The translations under genes were made by a program, and so were the position numbers. A stretch of DNA of 64,000 bases from positions 62,001 through 126,000 of the forward strand of contig NZ_LAQU01000002.1 of assembly GCF_000970345.1 (NCBI RefSeq), given 5' to 3'. The DNA comes from Robbsia andropogonis (GTDB lineage Bacteria; Pseudomonadota; Gammaproteobacteria; Burkholderiales; Burkholderiaceae). The notes below the pieces were generated by a model. It did not search any database. It was not told the origin of the DNA and saw nothing but the letters and a program-made list of their open reading frames with translations. Below are positions 17,963 through 27,590 of the stretch, one piece after another; position 1 is the stretch's first letter; every line of letters begins with the position of its first letter.

Positions 17963-18846
17963 CAGCCTTTGCCTCCCGTGACCGGACCGCGATAGAAAAA
18001 GCGGCGTGCACCCAGCATTGCAGCCACGACCAGTAACTGGGCAAAGCCCATGATGATCGCGATCGTCGATGCCAATCCGTAGTCGTAGCTTTCGAAAGCG
18101 GCCTCCGATGCGGCAATCGAGATCACCCGCGTCGGCCCCGCCGGCGACCCAAGCAGAATGGCGGATGGAAACACGGAGAATGCCTGCACGAATGACAGGC
18201 AAGCCGCCATCGTCAATCCGGGCACCAGCAGCGGCAGATAGATTTGCCGGAATTGCTGCCAGGGCGTCGCGCCAAGTGTTGCGGCGGCACGGGCTAGCGT
18301 CGGATCGATGCCTGTCACATAAGACAAGGTCAGCAGGAATGCAAACGGGAAACCGGACACCACTAGCGAGATCAACACGCCCCAGTAGTTATGGGTCAGG
18401 CGAACTTCATCGTCATACAGGTGCAGCGCATGCACCGCCTGGGAGAACCAGCCGTTCGGGCCGAAGTAACTCAACATGCCATCCGCAATCAATACGGTTC
18501 CCAGCGTCACCGGGATCACCAGCAATGTCGTGACGAGTTTCTGATACGCCGATTTCCGCCGCAGCGCGAACGCCACGGGCACGGACAGCCCGACATTGAT
18601 GATGGTCGCGGGAATTGCCAGTTTCATCGTGACGAACACGGTCGGCCACATCGACCGGTCACTGAAGAACGTCAAATAGTTAGCCCAGACGCTGCCGCCG
18701 TTCATCGGCTGGAACGACAACATCAAGCCATAGAAGAATGGGTAAATGAACATCGCCGCGATAAACAGCAAGGCCGGTACGACGAGCCAGGCCTTCAAGT
18801 CACGCGGCATCCTCACCGGTGGGGTTGGCAACGCGGACGCATTCAT
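17962..18846 (-). CDS. ABC importer permease, PotB-like
   Basis: A 294-residue permease with six predicted membrane helices and the EAA-loop LARAAATLGATPWQQFRQIYLPLLVPG near residue 185. It starts with ATG at 18846, overlapping the ATPase stop in ATGA, and ends overlapping the next permease in the same way. The three genes are therefore translationally coupled. It is partner of the second permease in a spermidine/iron-type (PotB/AfuB-like) importer. Confidence 0.85.
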   Translation of the reverse strand: MNASALPTPPVRMPRDLKAWLVVPALLFIAAMFIYPFFYGLMLSFQPMNGGSVWANYLTFFSDRSMWPTVFVTMKLAIPATIINVGLSVPVAFALRRKSAYQKLVTTLLVIPVTLGTVLIADGMLSYFGPNGWFSQAVHALHLYDDEVRLTHNYWGVLISLVVSGFPFAFLLTLSYVTGIDPTLARAAATLGATPWQQFRQIYLPLLVPGLTMAACLSFVQAFSVFPSAILLGSPAGPTRVISIAASEAAFESYDYGLASTIAIIMGFAQLLVVAAMLGARRFFYRGPVTGGKG

Positions 18847-19922
18847 GCATTTTCTCCCGCATAAACCAAGGTGCGATCGGTGGGTACGCTCAAACGGATA
18901 CGTTCACCCTCGCGCACGTCACCAGGCAGACGCGCCCACAGCGTACCGAATTCCGCACGCGCGAAAACGAGCGAATTGTGACCGCCATACTCGACCGTTT
19001 GCACCTCGACGTCGAACACATTGTCGTCTTCGGACGTGGCGATCGTCAAATCCTCCGGACGGATGGCCAGGCTTACCGCCTTGCGTTCGAATGCAGCCAT
19101 CGCGATACCGGTCAAGGTAACGCCGCCAGCATTGACAACAACGCTATCGCCACGCATGCCGTCCAATGTGAACGGGAATACATTTCGATACCCCATGAAA
19201 CGCGCGACATGGAGATTCGACGGACGACCATAGACTTCCTTCGGGCTGCCCACCTGCTGCACTTGCCCTTCCTTCATGACGACGATGCGATCGGCCATCG
19301 ACAATGCTTCATCCTGGTCATGCGTGACATAGATCGTCGCCCGGTCCAACTCGGAGTGAATCCGCCGAATCTCCGCGCGCATTTCAATACGCAGCTTCGT
19401 GTCGAGATTCGACAATGGTTCGTCCATCAGGATCAACGGCGGCTCGATGACAATCGCCCGGGCGATGGCAACGCGTTGCTGTTGCCCGCCCGACAATTGG
19501 CCAGGCAGTTTTTTCTCGTGACCCACCAACTGGACCAGTTCAAGCGCGGCCCGTGCTCGCCGCATGGCTTCCGCTTTTGCAACACCACGCATCTTCAAAC
19601 CGAACGCGACATTGTCCAGAACGGACATGTGCGGAAAGAGCGCATAGTTCTGAAATACCATGCCGAAACCACGTTGCTCCGGGGGCAGGATATCGATCCG
19701 TTCGTCATCAAGCCAGATGCCGCCACCAGTCAGCGGCTGCAATCCCGCAATGCAGTTCAAGGCCGTGGATTTACCACAGCCGGACGGTCCGAGCAAAGCG
19801 ATGAACTCGCCGCGCGCAATATCGAGATCGAGCTCTCGCAGCGCATTCAACTGCTGGCCTTCGGCATTGGTGAAACTGCGCGATACCCCGTCCAAACGCA
19901 ATTGACGGAACGAATGGTTCAT
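18843..19922 (-). CDS. ABC importer ATP-binding protein, PotA-like
   Basis: A 359-residue ATPase with Walker [10 protein letters not shown], a Q-loop in [12 protein letters not shown], signature [14 protein letters not shown], Walker [13 protein letters not shown] and switch [11 protein letters not shown]-terminal regulatory (TOBE) domain occupies residues ~240-359. Length and domain order match PotA/UgpC-type importers. It couples ATP hydrolysis to the two downstream permeases. It is separated from the binding-protein gene by 74 bp that contain a strong hairpin. Confidence 0.9.
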   Translation of the reverse strand: MNHSFRQLRLDGVSRSFTNAEGQQLNALRELDLDIARGEFIALLGPSGCGKSTALNCIAGLQPLTGGGIWLDDERIDILPPEQRGFGMVFQNYALFPHMSVLDNVAFGLKMRGVAKAEAMRRARAALELVQLVGHEKKLPGQLSGGQQQRVAIARAIVIEPPLILMDEPLSNLDTKLRIEMRAEIRRIHSELDRATIYVTHDQDEALSMADRIVVMKEGQVQQVGSPKEVYGRPSNLHVARFMGYRNVFPFTLDGMRGDSVVVNAGGVTLTGIAMAAFERKAVSLAIRPEDLTIATSEDDNVFDVEVQTVEYGGHNSLVFARAEFGTLWARLPGDVREGERIRLSVPTDRTLVYAGENA

Positions 19923-19954
19923 CGTGGCACCTATCGAGACTTTTAAGACGCAAT

Positions 19955-19976
19955 CAGCGCGCCATCAGGCGCGCTG
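19955..19976 (-). terminator. Intercistronic hairpin after the solute-binding protein gene
   Basis: A perfect 9-bp stem, CAGCGCGCC / GGCGCGCTG, with loop ATCA, lies between the binding-protein stop and the ATPase start, with no T-run. It is likely a partial terminator or an RNA-stabilising stem that raises binding-protein expression relative to the rest of the operon. Confidence 0.5.
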
Positions 19977-19996
19977 TGGGAGGGAAAGAGACAACC

Positions 19997-21184
19997 TTAT
20001 TTCGACTTCAGCGCGCCGATGTCCCGGTCCCATTTCTGGAACGCCGCCACCATCGCCGTGGCATCCAACGGCACGACGTTAGGACGTTGCGCAATCCACG
20101 CGCTGTATTCCGGGCGGCCAAACTTCTTGATGACATCCTGGCTCTGTTGCGGCGCCATCTCCAGCGTCACACCTTTCACGGCCGGGCCTGGGTAGAAATA
20201 ACCATCGTCATACGTGCGCGCCTGCTGTTCCGGTTCGAGCATGAAGTTCATCAGCTTGAACAGCGTATCCAGCTTCTCTTTCGGCACGCCCTTCGGAATG
20301 GCCATATAGTGCGCGTCGTTGACCCATGTCATGTTGTCGAACGCCTGCACCTTGAACTCCGCCGGGACGATGCCCAATGCGCGCGGATTGATATCCCATC
20401 CGGTGACCGTGACCGTCATGTCGCGGGTACCTTCACCCAACTCCTTCATCACCGCCGACGTGCCACCCGGGTAATACGGAATACAGCTGTCGAGCTCCTT
20501 CAAGAACGCCCAGGTCTTGTCCCAACCGTTGATCGGGTCCCGCGGATCCTTGTCGCCCAGCAGATAGGGCAAGCCCATCAAAAACGTCCGGCCCGGCCCC
20601 GAGTTCGCGGGGCGTGCGTAGATCAGGCGATTCGGATTGGCTTTACACCATGCCAGCAGTTCGGCGGGTGTTTTCGGCGGATGGGGTACTTTCGCGGGAT
20701 TGAATTCGAGCAGTGGGCCAGCCGGCATGTACGTGACTTCCACCGCCTGGTTTTGTGCAATGTCCTGCATCTTGCGCGGCCCTGGCGCGTACTTGTCCAG
20801 CAAGCCCGGGAATGCCGCCTGGTGCTCCGGCAAGATTGCCTCGAACAGCTTTTGCTGAATGCCCGCGGCTAACACGTCGGTCCCAATCAGAATCAAGTCG
20901 ATATCGGACCGGCCGGCGTTCTGCATTGCCTTGATCTTGCCGGGCAGTTGCGGCGCGGGAGAATTGGTGAATGTGATGGACGAAACCAGATCCGGGTACT
21001 TGGCCTTGAACGCTTCGAAGCTCTTTTGCGTGAGTTGGAGATTTCCCGCGGCGTCGACGATATTGATCGATACCGGTGCTGCGTGGGCATGGCCCATTCC
21101 TCCGGCAACGATACCCAGGCTTAACAACACGCCAGCACAGATTGCCGTGAGAGAAGTCCGGCGCTTTGCAACGTTCACCATCAT
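19997..21184 (-). CDS. Periplasmic solute-binding protein of ABC importer (PotD-like family)
   Basis: A 395-residue secreted protein. The N-terminus has basic residues, a hydrophobic core (LTAICAGVLLSLGIVAGGMG) and an AHA-A cleavage site near residue 36. The mature part is a family 1 extracellular binding protein. The sequence is diverged from PotD and the ligand cannot be read from it. The ATG at 21184 is chosen because AAGGAAGGGG lies immediately upstream. It heads the ABC operon. The neighbouring uronate dehydrogenase suggests, without proving, a uronate or aldarate ligand. Confidence 0.8.
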   Translation of the reverse strand: MMVNVAKRRTSLTAICAGVLLSLGIVAGGMGHAHAAPVSINIVDAAGNLQLTQKSFEAFKAKYPDLVSSITFTNSPAPQLPGKIKAMQNAGRSDIDLILIGTDVLAAGIQQKLFEAILPEHQAAFPGLLDKYAPGPRKMQDIAQNQAVEVTYMPAGPLLEFNPAKVPHPPKTPAELLAWCKANPNRLIYARPANSGPGRTFLMGLPYLLGDKDPRDPINGWDKTWAFLKELDSCIPYYPGGTSAVMKELGEGTRDMTVTVTGWDINPRALGIVPAEFKVQAFDNMTWVNDAHYMAIPKGVPKEKLDTLFKLMNFMLEPEQQARTYDDGYFYPGPAVKGVTLEMAPQQSQDVIKKFGRPEYSAWIAQRPNVVPLDATAMVAAFQKWDRDIGALKSK

Positions 21185-21595
21185 CTGTCCCCTTCCTTTA
21201 TTATCGATATCGTCCATCCCGCTGCCGTTGCCTTACGCCTTTTAATCAAGCGTATGCAACAGGTCATGCACCCGCGCCTCGATCAATGCGGCATGCACGC
21301 TTGCGGCTTCAGACCTAAGACGCTGTCTTAGAGATAGGTTATCTGATGTCGAATCCTAATGGCCGGGGAAAATGCCTACTATCAATGTAAACCCTCGCAA
21401 CGTCGTTTTGGCGCATTCCGAGGCGTGCCAGGACCGTTACTTCCCGATAAACCCTTATGAAAAAAAGCAGAAATCGGGGGAAATCATTCAAATAACCAGC
21501 GAGCACCACTCGCGCTTAAAAGAATGACTACGTGATCAGACATCTTATGTTTTCGCGTGACAAATAGCGCAAGAATGGGTGGGAAACCCGTTACG
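21185..21595. other. Upstream region of the ABC operon and 3' flank of the HD-GYP gene
   Basis: About 410 bp without a credible gene. It holds one clear inverted repeat at 21315-21331, listed separately, and an A+T-richer stretch around 21330-21560 that probably includes the promoter of the ABC operon. Confidence 0.5.
21315..21331. promoter_or_regulatory. Operator-like inverted repeat CTAAGAC-N3-GTCTTAG
   Basis: Perfect 7-bp arms with a three-base spacer, about 130 bp upstream of the binding-protein start codon. The size and symmetry suit a dimeric repressor of GntR or IclR type; the regulator is not in the immediate vicinity. Confidence 0.45.
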
Positions 21596-24500
21596 TTACG
21601 TTGCGCTGCGCTCACGCGGCGTAATCGCCAAGATGTCGGCAATATCCGGGTTGTCGTCTTGCCAGGGCATCAGGAACCGCGATGCGTAGCTGCGCCAGAC
21701 GCCAGATGACACGAAAAGGTCAAGCGAGTCCGGATCAAGATGGTTATCGCGTTTCATTTTTCCCATGATCTTGAACGCCTCACTCAGGGGTTTGGCTTTT
21801 TTATATGGCCGATCGCCCGCGGTAAGCGCCTCGAAGACGTCCGAGACGGCCATCATTCGTGCGATCGGGCTCATCTGGTTACGCGTCAAGCCGCGCGGAT
21901 AGCCGCCGCCATCCATTTTCTCGTGGTGACCACCGGCGTATTCCGGAACGTTTTTCAAGGCACCGTTCAGCGGCAGCCCTTCCAGCATCACAATGGTTCG
22001 GGTGATATGGCGATTTATTTCAAACCGTTCTTCCGGCGTCAGGGTGCCCCGCTCGATGGACAAGTTGTGCAGCTCTCCAAGATTCATCCGATCTGGGAGC
22101 GGTTTCATACGGAAGCCGAAACGTGCTTCCCGCTCGCTCAATGCATTCGGTTCATGCCCGATGATGTGCTCCTCGCGATCGGCAAGCAATGGCTCCTCCC
22201 TCGGCAAACCGATTGCGGGCGTATGATCCGCGCGACAGTGCGCCATGCGCGCGCGTTCATCGCGTGAGGTGCCCAGCATGTCGTCGAGCGTGCGCGTCCA
22301 CCTTCGCCGAGCGATGGTGCGCAAACGGTCTACATGTTCTGGCTGCATTGATTCGCCGCCTTCGTTGCAATGGGCCACGAACGCGAAGTCGTCGTCAAGC
22401 GAGCGTAACGCCTGATCCCGGGTTGCCCGGGCCTCAGTCTCCAATGCCCCCGTGGCGACAGCGCGCCAGTAATCGATATGTGCGTGCGCCTTCAGTACCT
22501 CGAAGCGCATGCGAATCTCGTGAATGCGATTCGCCAAGGTCTCGAGCTTGGTTGCCTTGTCGATGACATATTCCGCCGTCGTCAGCTTGCCGCAGTCGTG
22601 CAGCCAGCTTGCCACCTCCACCGCCTCCCAATCGTCCGGTGTCAGGGAGAAGGATGCATACGGGCCGTGCTTTGCCTCGCATGCCGCTTGAACCAGTGCC
22701 TGCATCAAGACCGGTACGCGCTGGCAATGCCCGCTGGTATGCGGAGACTTCGCATCGATCGCCTCCGCGATCATCCGTACGACGCCATCGAGCAACGCCT
22801 TTCGGGATTTAAGCAGCAATGCGGTCTCCAGTGCGATGGCGGCATTGCCTGCGAGCGCGCGAGCCAGATCGAGATCGCCCGGCACGGTGCGAGGCGATTG
22901 GCCGCTCACGTTTGCAGCGATATCGTCGCCGTGCATCAACAACAGCATGCCGCCAATCAACTCATTTGCGCGATTGCGCAAGGCAATCACTTGCAGCCGC
23001 GATGTCGGCGCCCCGCCGTGGTTCTCGGGGGTACGACCTGCCGTCAACGCAGCAAGCAAGGTTTCACCCGGCACGCTCCCGGCGGATACGCCCCCCGCTA
23101 TCGGCCAGCTTAACTGGGTGGCGGCGTGGCGTTGCAATGCATCGCGAATTCGTTCTCCCAGGCCACCGGCGCGCGTGTCCACGGCCATGCCCTCGGTCCC
23201 GAACACCCGCGCGATCGTCATCGACGCATTGCGCTGTCGATCCGTTGCCTCGGATGTCCCTGGGTCGTTCGATCCCGCGTTTGTCCGTGCGCCGATACGG
23301 AAATGCACGCCGTCATCCTCGGTCAACACGATGACGCCACCATTCGACCGCGTGGCGTGCACCGTTTCATCCAGCAGTCGGGCCAGCAGCCGATCCGGAT
23401 CACGCTCGGCGGCCAGTGTCCGGCCAATTTCAACGAACCGCTGCAGCGTTGCCCCTGCCGCATGCAATGCCCCGGAGAGCGTCTCAATTTCGGTCACCGG
23501 CGAATGCTGCTTGCGCATCGCGCCGGAAAAATCGAACGCGTTCAGCGCCTCTGCCTGTCTGGAGATGGCGACCAATGGCTGGCTTACCCGGCGCGCGGTG
23601 AAGCGGATGACAATCAGCATCACGAACACCGCCAGCAGACTGATCATCTCCAAAATGGCGACCATGCGTCGCTCCTCGGCCAGCACCTCGTCATCCGGCG
23701 TGGCCAATACGACCCGAAACAGCCAGCCGGAAGCGCTTACGGGCATCACACGCATCGTCCAGCGATGGCCCTCCACCGTAATGCGTTGTGGTCCGGTGGA
23801 CGACACAGTGTCACGCGACGCGCGCATCATGCGATGCATGATTGGCGAGGCGGTCAGACCCTCCTGCGTCGCTGGCGATATGGGCTCCGGCGCCGCACCG
23901 TGTGCATGCAGCGCCACGTCGCTGGCTGGCGTAACCGCTTCCGCCGTTGTCGCCAACACGTCGCCGCGTGCGTTGGCGATCAGCAACGCGGTGCTGGCCG
24001 TATTGCGCAATCGCATCAACTTCATGGACAAATCGGCAAGGCCGAGGTCAATACCTAATACGCCGTCGCCATGAGGCAGGCGCCGCGCAAAGGTGATGCC
24101 GCGTTCCCCGGTCGCGTAAAACCAATAAGGGTCTGTCAAGATCGGCTTTGACTGCGCGCGAGCGTGACGATACCAGTCCCGCGCGCGCGGATCGTAACCG
24201 AGCGACGATGGCGGTGAAATGAGGATCGGATGCAAACCATCATCGAGGAACGTCAGCGTGGCCGCCGTCACGCTGACATGGGACGATTTTTCATCAGCCT
24301 CCGGCGCAATGCGCTCCAACAGGAAGCGCGCCTCATCAGGTGCTGCGAGGTGACGGCGCACCGCATCCGACGAGAGGCGCCGCAACAGGACAAAGCCCCC
24401 GTTCTCATAGCCGATATACACTGCCGATACCACGGGCATGGCATCCAACACCACCCGCATCCGCTTGATAAACGACGGTTGCACCGCATCGCGATACGCT

Positions 24501-24760
24501 ACGGCCTGGGGGTCCGCCGCCACCAACATACTTAGTGCATCGATGGATGTCAGGCTCTTGTCGATAGCCGCGCCGCTTTCACCAGCCATATGAGCGAAAA
24601 GGGTCTGCGATGCCCCATCGACGATTGACATGGTTCGATTATTGACAAACAACACGATACTCAATAGCACAAAGACCGCGGTCAGGCCAAACACCAGCGT
24701 CAAATGCGTATCAAGTCGCCGCCGGGATAGGGTGCGATATAGCCTGGGCCAGCGCGTCAT
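21596..24760 (-). CDS. Membrane sensor with Cache, GAF-like and split HD-GYP domains
   Basis: A 1054-residue sensory protein. Membrane helix ~20-42, a periplasmic Cache-type domain ~45-345 (GYDPRARDWYRHA, GITFARRL, GVLGIDLGLADLS), a second helix ~365-385, a HAMP-like segment, a GAF-like region ~430-650, then HD-GYP from ~660. The metal-binding HD is HDCGK at 721. The HHE...GYP motif is HHEKMDGGGYP at 945, so the two are ~224 residues apart against ~60 in standard HD-GYP domains. The catalytic residues look intact, so cyclic-di-GMP phosphodiesterase activity is plausible. The start ATG has only a weak AGGTAG site. It stands alone, divergent from the MFS gene. Confidence 0.85.
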   Translation of the reverse strand: MTRWPRLYRTLSRRRLDTHLTLVFGLTAVFVLLSIVLFVNNRTMSIVDGASQTLFAHMAGESGAAIDKSLTSIDALSMLVAADPQAVAYRDAVQPSFIKRMRVVLDAMPVVSAVYIGYENGGFVLLRRLSSDAVRRHLAAPDEARFLLERIAPEADEKSSHVSVTAATLTFLDDGLHPILISPPSSLGYDPRARDWYRHARAQSKPILTDPYWFYATGERGITFARRLPHGDGVLGIDLGLADLSMKLMRLRNTASTALLIANARGDVLATTAEAVTPASDVALHAHGAAPEPISPATQEGLTASPIMHRMMRASRDTVSSTGPQRITVEGHRWTMRVMPVSASGWLFRVVLATPDDEVLAEERRMVAILEMISLLAVFVMLIVIRFTARRVSQPLVAISRQAEALNAFDFSGAMRKQHSPVTEIETLSGALHAAGATLQRFVEIGRTLAAERDPDRLLARLLDETVHATRSNGGVIVLTEDDGVHFRIGARTNAGSNDPGTSEATDRQRNASMTIARVFGTEGMAVDTRAGGLGERIRDALQRHAATQLSWPIAGGVSAGSVPGETLLAALTAGRTPENHGGAPTSRLQVIALRNRANELIGGMLLLMHGDDIAANVSGQSPRTVPGDLDLARALAGNAAIALETALLLKSRKALLDGVVRMIAEAIDAKSPHTSGHCQRVPVLMQALVQAACEAKHGPYASFSLTPDDWEAVEVASWLHDCGKLTTAEYVIDKATKLETLANRIHEIRMRFEVLKAHAHIDYWRAVATGALETEARATRDQALRSLDDDFAFVAHCNEGGESMQPEHVDRLRTIARRRWTRTLDDMLGTSRDERARMAHCRADHTPAIGLPREEPLLADREEHIIGHEPNALSEREARFGFRMKPLPDRMNLGELHNLSIERGTLTPEERFEINRHITRTIVMLEGLPLNGALKNVPEYAGGHHEKMDGGGYPRGLTRNQMSPIARMMAVSDVFEALTAGDRPYKKAKPLSEAFKIMGKMKRDNHLDPDSLDLFVSSGVWRSYASRFLMPWQDDNPDIADILAITPRERSAT

Positions 24761-25147
24761 GATGTCTACCTATATAGGCACGCCTGCCGCACAGCGTGGC
24801 AAACCCGGATTGCGGCGGTTTCATATGGGGTCCCAATATTCTTATCAAATAAACGGTTTTGTGGAAAGATTAAACGATCTTATATCTCGAAAATGCAACG
24901 ATATTACGAGATTGCGTGGCAGGACGGATGACGCGAAATCGCTTTGAGAACGGGGACATAGCACTTTAAAAACGAATTTCTCAATTTTATTGCTTGAAAA
25001 CCTTAAATTAGGGCGCAACGGATTTTGCCATGCGGCGCCAACACGCTATCATGGGATCATTGATATATAAAATCGGGTAGCATCAGATAGACGCTTGATG
25101 CTTATGCACGTAAGCCGTCTCGCGGCCTTTGTGCCAAAATAAAATGC
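24761..25147. other. Divergent promoter region, HD-GYP gene and MFS pump
   Basis: About 390 bp, markedly A+T-rich from about 24830 to 25080, with no gene seen. It presumably carries promoters for both flanking genes. No clear operator repeat was found by eye. Confidence 0.5.
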
Positions 25148-26458
25148 ATGCTTATTGAAATGCCGTCGAAGTCGTCGCTCATGAAATCGTCTTCATTACG
25201 GCTGGTGGTGATTTGCGGCGTACTCACGGCGTTTCCCTCGATGTCCATCGACATGGGACTGCCCGGTTTCGCCAATATGGCGGCAACCTTCAATGTGTCC
25301 GTCGAGCACGTCTCACAAACCCTCAGCATCTTTTTCTTCGGCTTTTCGGCGTCGCCGCTGATCTACGGGCCACTGTCGGATCGGGTAGGTCGCCGCCCCG
25401 TGCTGCTTTCGGCCTGTTTCGTCTATGCCCTCGCTAGTGTGATGGCGACGATAACGTCGGCGTTCGGTGCGCTGCTGTTCTGGCGCCTGCTGCAAGGCGC
25501 CGGTGCCGGTGCGGCATCCGTGCTGGCGATAACGGTGATCCGCGATCATCGGCAAGGTGCCAGCGCGCGTCGTCTGCTGTCTTATGCCGCGGTGGTGCGG
25601 ATCATTGGGCCGACCACCGCGCCATCGATCGGAAATGTGCTGTTGTTGCTGGGAAGCTGGCGCTGGATCTACGGCTTCATGGCGTTCGGCGGCATCATGA
25701 TGTCACTGATGGTGGCGCTTGGCTTGCCGGAATCGTCGCGTACGAAGCTGGCGGCCGTCGCCGCACGAGCAGATCGGGCTTCGACGGCCGGTTTGGAGGC
25801 AACACATGCGCCACGCCGCTCGGTACTGAAGGATTACAGGTTGTTCCTGTCGGACAGGGTAAGCTTTGCCTATGTGCTCATTATCGCGCTGACATTTTCA
25901 AGTCATTTTTCCTACGTGACCGGCTCACTCTATGTCTTCGTCAACGTTCTGCATGTCTCCACGGCGAAATATGGACTGCTGTTCGGCATCACCGCCTTGT
26001 GCCTGATGCTCGGCTCCTTTCTAAGTGGCCAGTTGTCGAAACGGGAGATCCCCGGCGACGTCGTGATTGGCGTATCGCTTTGCATTTCCGTGGTTTCGGC
26101 GCTGACCATGCTGATTCTGGCGTCCACGCACTTGCTGGCCGTGCCGGTGCTCTCGGTGCTGCTATCGACCAATGCACTCTGCATCGGATTGCTGACGCCC
26201 AGCGCCCAACAGGGCGCAATGGAAAACGCGGGGGAATTCGCGGGCACCGCTTCCGCGCTGATGAACGCCATCGCGACCGGGTTGGGCGCCTGCACCAGCT
26301 ATGTGGAAGGCCTGTTGCTGGTCTGGTTCAATACACTGCCCGCAGTGGTGATGAGCGGGCTGATGATGCTATGCTGCACCATCGCTGCCGCCGTGTATTT
26401 CAAGACAGTGCGTCCGGCGGCACGAAGCGGTGGATACAGAACTAGAACGCGTAACTGA
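25148..26458 (+). CDS. MFS multidrug exporter, Bcr/CflA family
   Basis: A 436-residue, 12-TM drug:proton antiporter. The TM1 region carries PSMSIDMGLPGFANMA, the loop 2-3 motif GPLSDRVGRRPVLL and LLQGAGAGAASVLAITVIRD, all typical of the Bcr/CflA group (bicyclomycin and chloramphenicol exporters). Three ATGs lie close together (25148, 25160, 25181) and no ribosome site decides between them; the first is given. The 3' end overlaps the convergent MipA-family gene by 17 bp. The compound exported is unknown. Confidence 0.85.
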   Translation: MLIEMPSKSSLMKSSSLRLVVICGVLTAFPSMSIDMGLPGFANMAATFNVSVEHVSQTLSIFFFGFSASPLIYGPLSDRVGRRPVLLSACFVYALASVMATITSAFGALLFWRLLQGAGAGAASVLAITVIRDHRQGASARRLLSYAAVVRIIGPTTAPSIGNVLLLLGSWRWIYGFMAFGGIMMSLMVALGLPESSRTKLAAVAARADRASTAGLEATHAPRRSVLKDYRLFLSDRVSFAYVLIIALTFSSHFSYVTGSLYVFVNVLHVSTAKYGLLFGITALCLMLGSFLSGQLSKREIPGDVVIGVSLCISVVSALTMLILASTHLLAVPVLSVLLSTNALCIGLLTPSAQQGAMENAGEFAGTASALMNAIATGLGACTSYVEGLLLVWFNTLPAVVMSGLMMLCCTIAAAVYFKTVRPAARSGGYRTRTRN

Positions 26459-27344
26459 CGGACGGCAGGATCGTCAACCCGAACCGACGTTGCACGATCG
26501 GGCTGGCAGCCGCCTTCGACGGATAGTAGCTGCCACTTACAATCAGCTCGCCCGCCCAATGCTTGTCGAATTTACGATCCCACGTCGCTGTCAACGCATA
26601 GGCATAAATACCGAAACCCGGATGATAGGCGTGGTAGCCCGATGCGTTCTGCTGGGCGTTCGTTACGCCGAAATAGGTCTGGTTATACTGGCTATCCCCG
26701 ATCTTCGCGTTCAAATCGAGCGTTAGCGTATCGACGCCCTGCTTGTAGGCAACGCTTTCCAGTCCAAGCTGATATTGATTGCCGCGACGGTGCCCGTCCA
26801 ACCCGAATTCAGCCTGCGCATTGACCGACAGCCAGGGCACGATCTGCTGCGCGACGGTCACCGTGTTCGTCACCGTGCCCTTGACGCTACCCATATTACG
26901 CAAATTGTCCCCACCGGGGCGCAGCCAGTCATTGCGGTCGTCGCGACCCGGGTCGTAGTTGAACGTATCGCCGACATAAAAACCGCCGGATGACTGGTAC
27001 TGCACCCCCACCCCTTTCACAGCATCCGCGAGGAACACGCCCCGCGTAACGGAAAACATCGGGACGATCATCGGGCGATAGTCACGCGCCCCCATGTAAC
27101 GCTGGTCAAGTCCCAGACCCAGGCCCACGTTGACATCCGCATGATCACCCCAAAGTTGGGACCATACGGAACCGCCGCCTCCCGCGGACGCCGAACTACT
27201 GGCGGCGCTCGACGTTGTTGCCGCTGTCGTTCCCGAAGCGGATTCGGAAGTCGACTGGGCGTGCACGGTACACACGCCGACAGAAAGGCAAACCCCGGCC
27301 ACCACGGCCGGAAACATCCGTGACCGACGTGATCCATGAGGCAC
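26442..27344 (-). CDS. MipA/OmpV family outer-membrane protein
   Basis: A 300-residue beta-barrel protein. The signal peptide is MFPAVVAGVCLSVGVCTVHAQ (cleavage near residue 30 from the chosen start). A Ser/Ala/Gly-rich linker follows, then the barrel with GLGLGLDQRYMGARDYR and the C-terminal strand LPSVSYAF ending in phenylalanine, as expected for BAM substrates. MipA was named for scaffolding MltA and PBP1B, while OmpV-type members are porin-like. The GTG at 27344 is chosen for its GGAGG site seven bases upstream; the frame stays open to 27458. It converges on the MFS gene with a 17-bp overlap. Confidence 0.82.
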   Translation of the reverse strand: MPHGSRRSRMFPAVVAGVCLSVGVCTVHAQSTSESASGTTAATTSSAASSSASAGGGGSVWSQLWGDHADVNVGLGLGLDQRYMGARDYRPMIVPMFSVTRGVFLADAVKGVGVQYQSSGGFYVGDTFNYDPGRDDRNDWLRPGGDNLRNMGSVKGTVTNTVTVAQQIVPWLSVNAQAEFGLDGHRRGNQYQLGLESVAYKQGVDTLTLDLNAKIGDSQYNQTYFGVTNAQQNASGYHAYHPGFGIYAYALTATWDRKFDKHWAGELIVSGSYYPSKAAASPIVQRRFGLTILPSVSYAF

Positions 27345-27590
27345 GGCACGCCTCCGGTTTGTCACTACGGACGCCGGGCGGGGCGTATCAAAAAAGTCGA
27401 GGCGGTGATCATCGAGAGCGGGCATGGGTGTGCAATAGAGGGAATAGAGATCGAGCAAGCATCATATCCAATTTCCACACACTGAACCGATTAACGCGTT
27501 TGGGGACCAAGGTGGCCGCCGAGAGCGAGCACCATCCTTCATCCGCCATGCGTCTGCCTCCACCCTCGCCGGCGATGGCCGCCCTTACTG

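Noticed and set aside
18819-19946. A 375-codon frame opposite the PotA-like gene
   Set aside because: It has no motifs and lies wholly over an ATPase with complete Walker and signature motifs.
22836-24074. A 412-codon frame opposite the HD-GYP gene
   Set aside because: Long shadow frames are common in GC-rich DNA. The product is Arg/Ser/Pro-rich with no domain, while the opposite strand encodes clear Cache and HD-GYP motifs.
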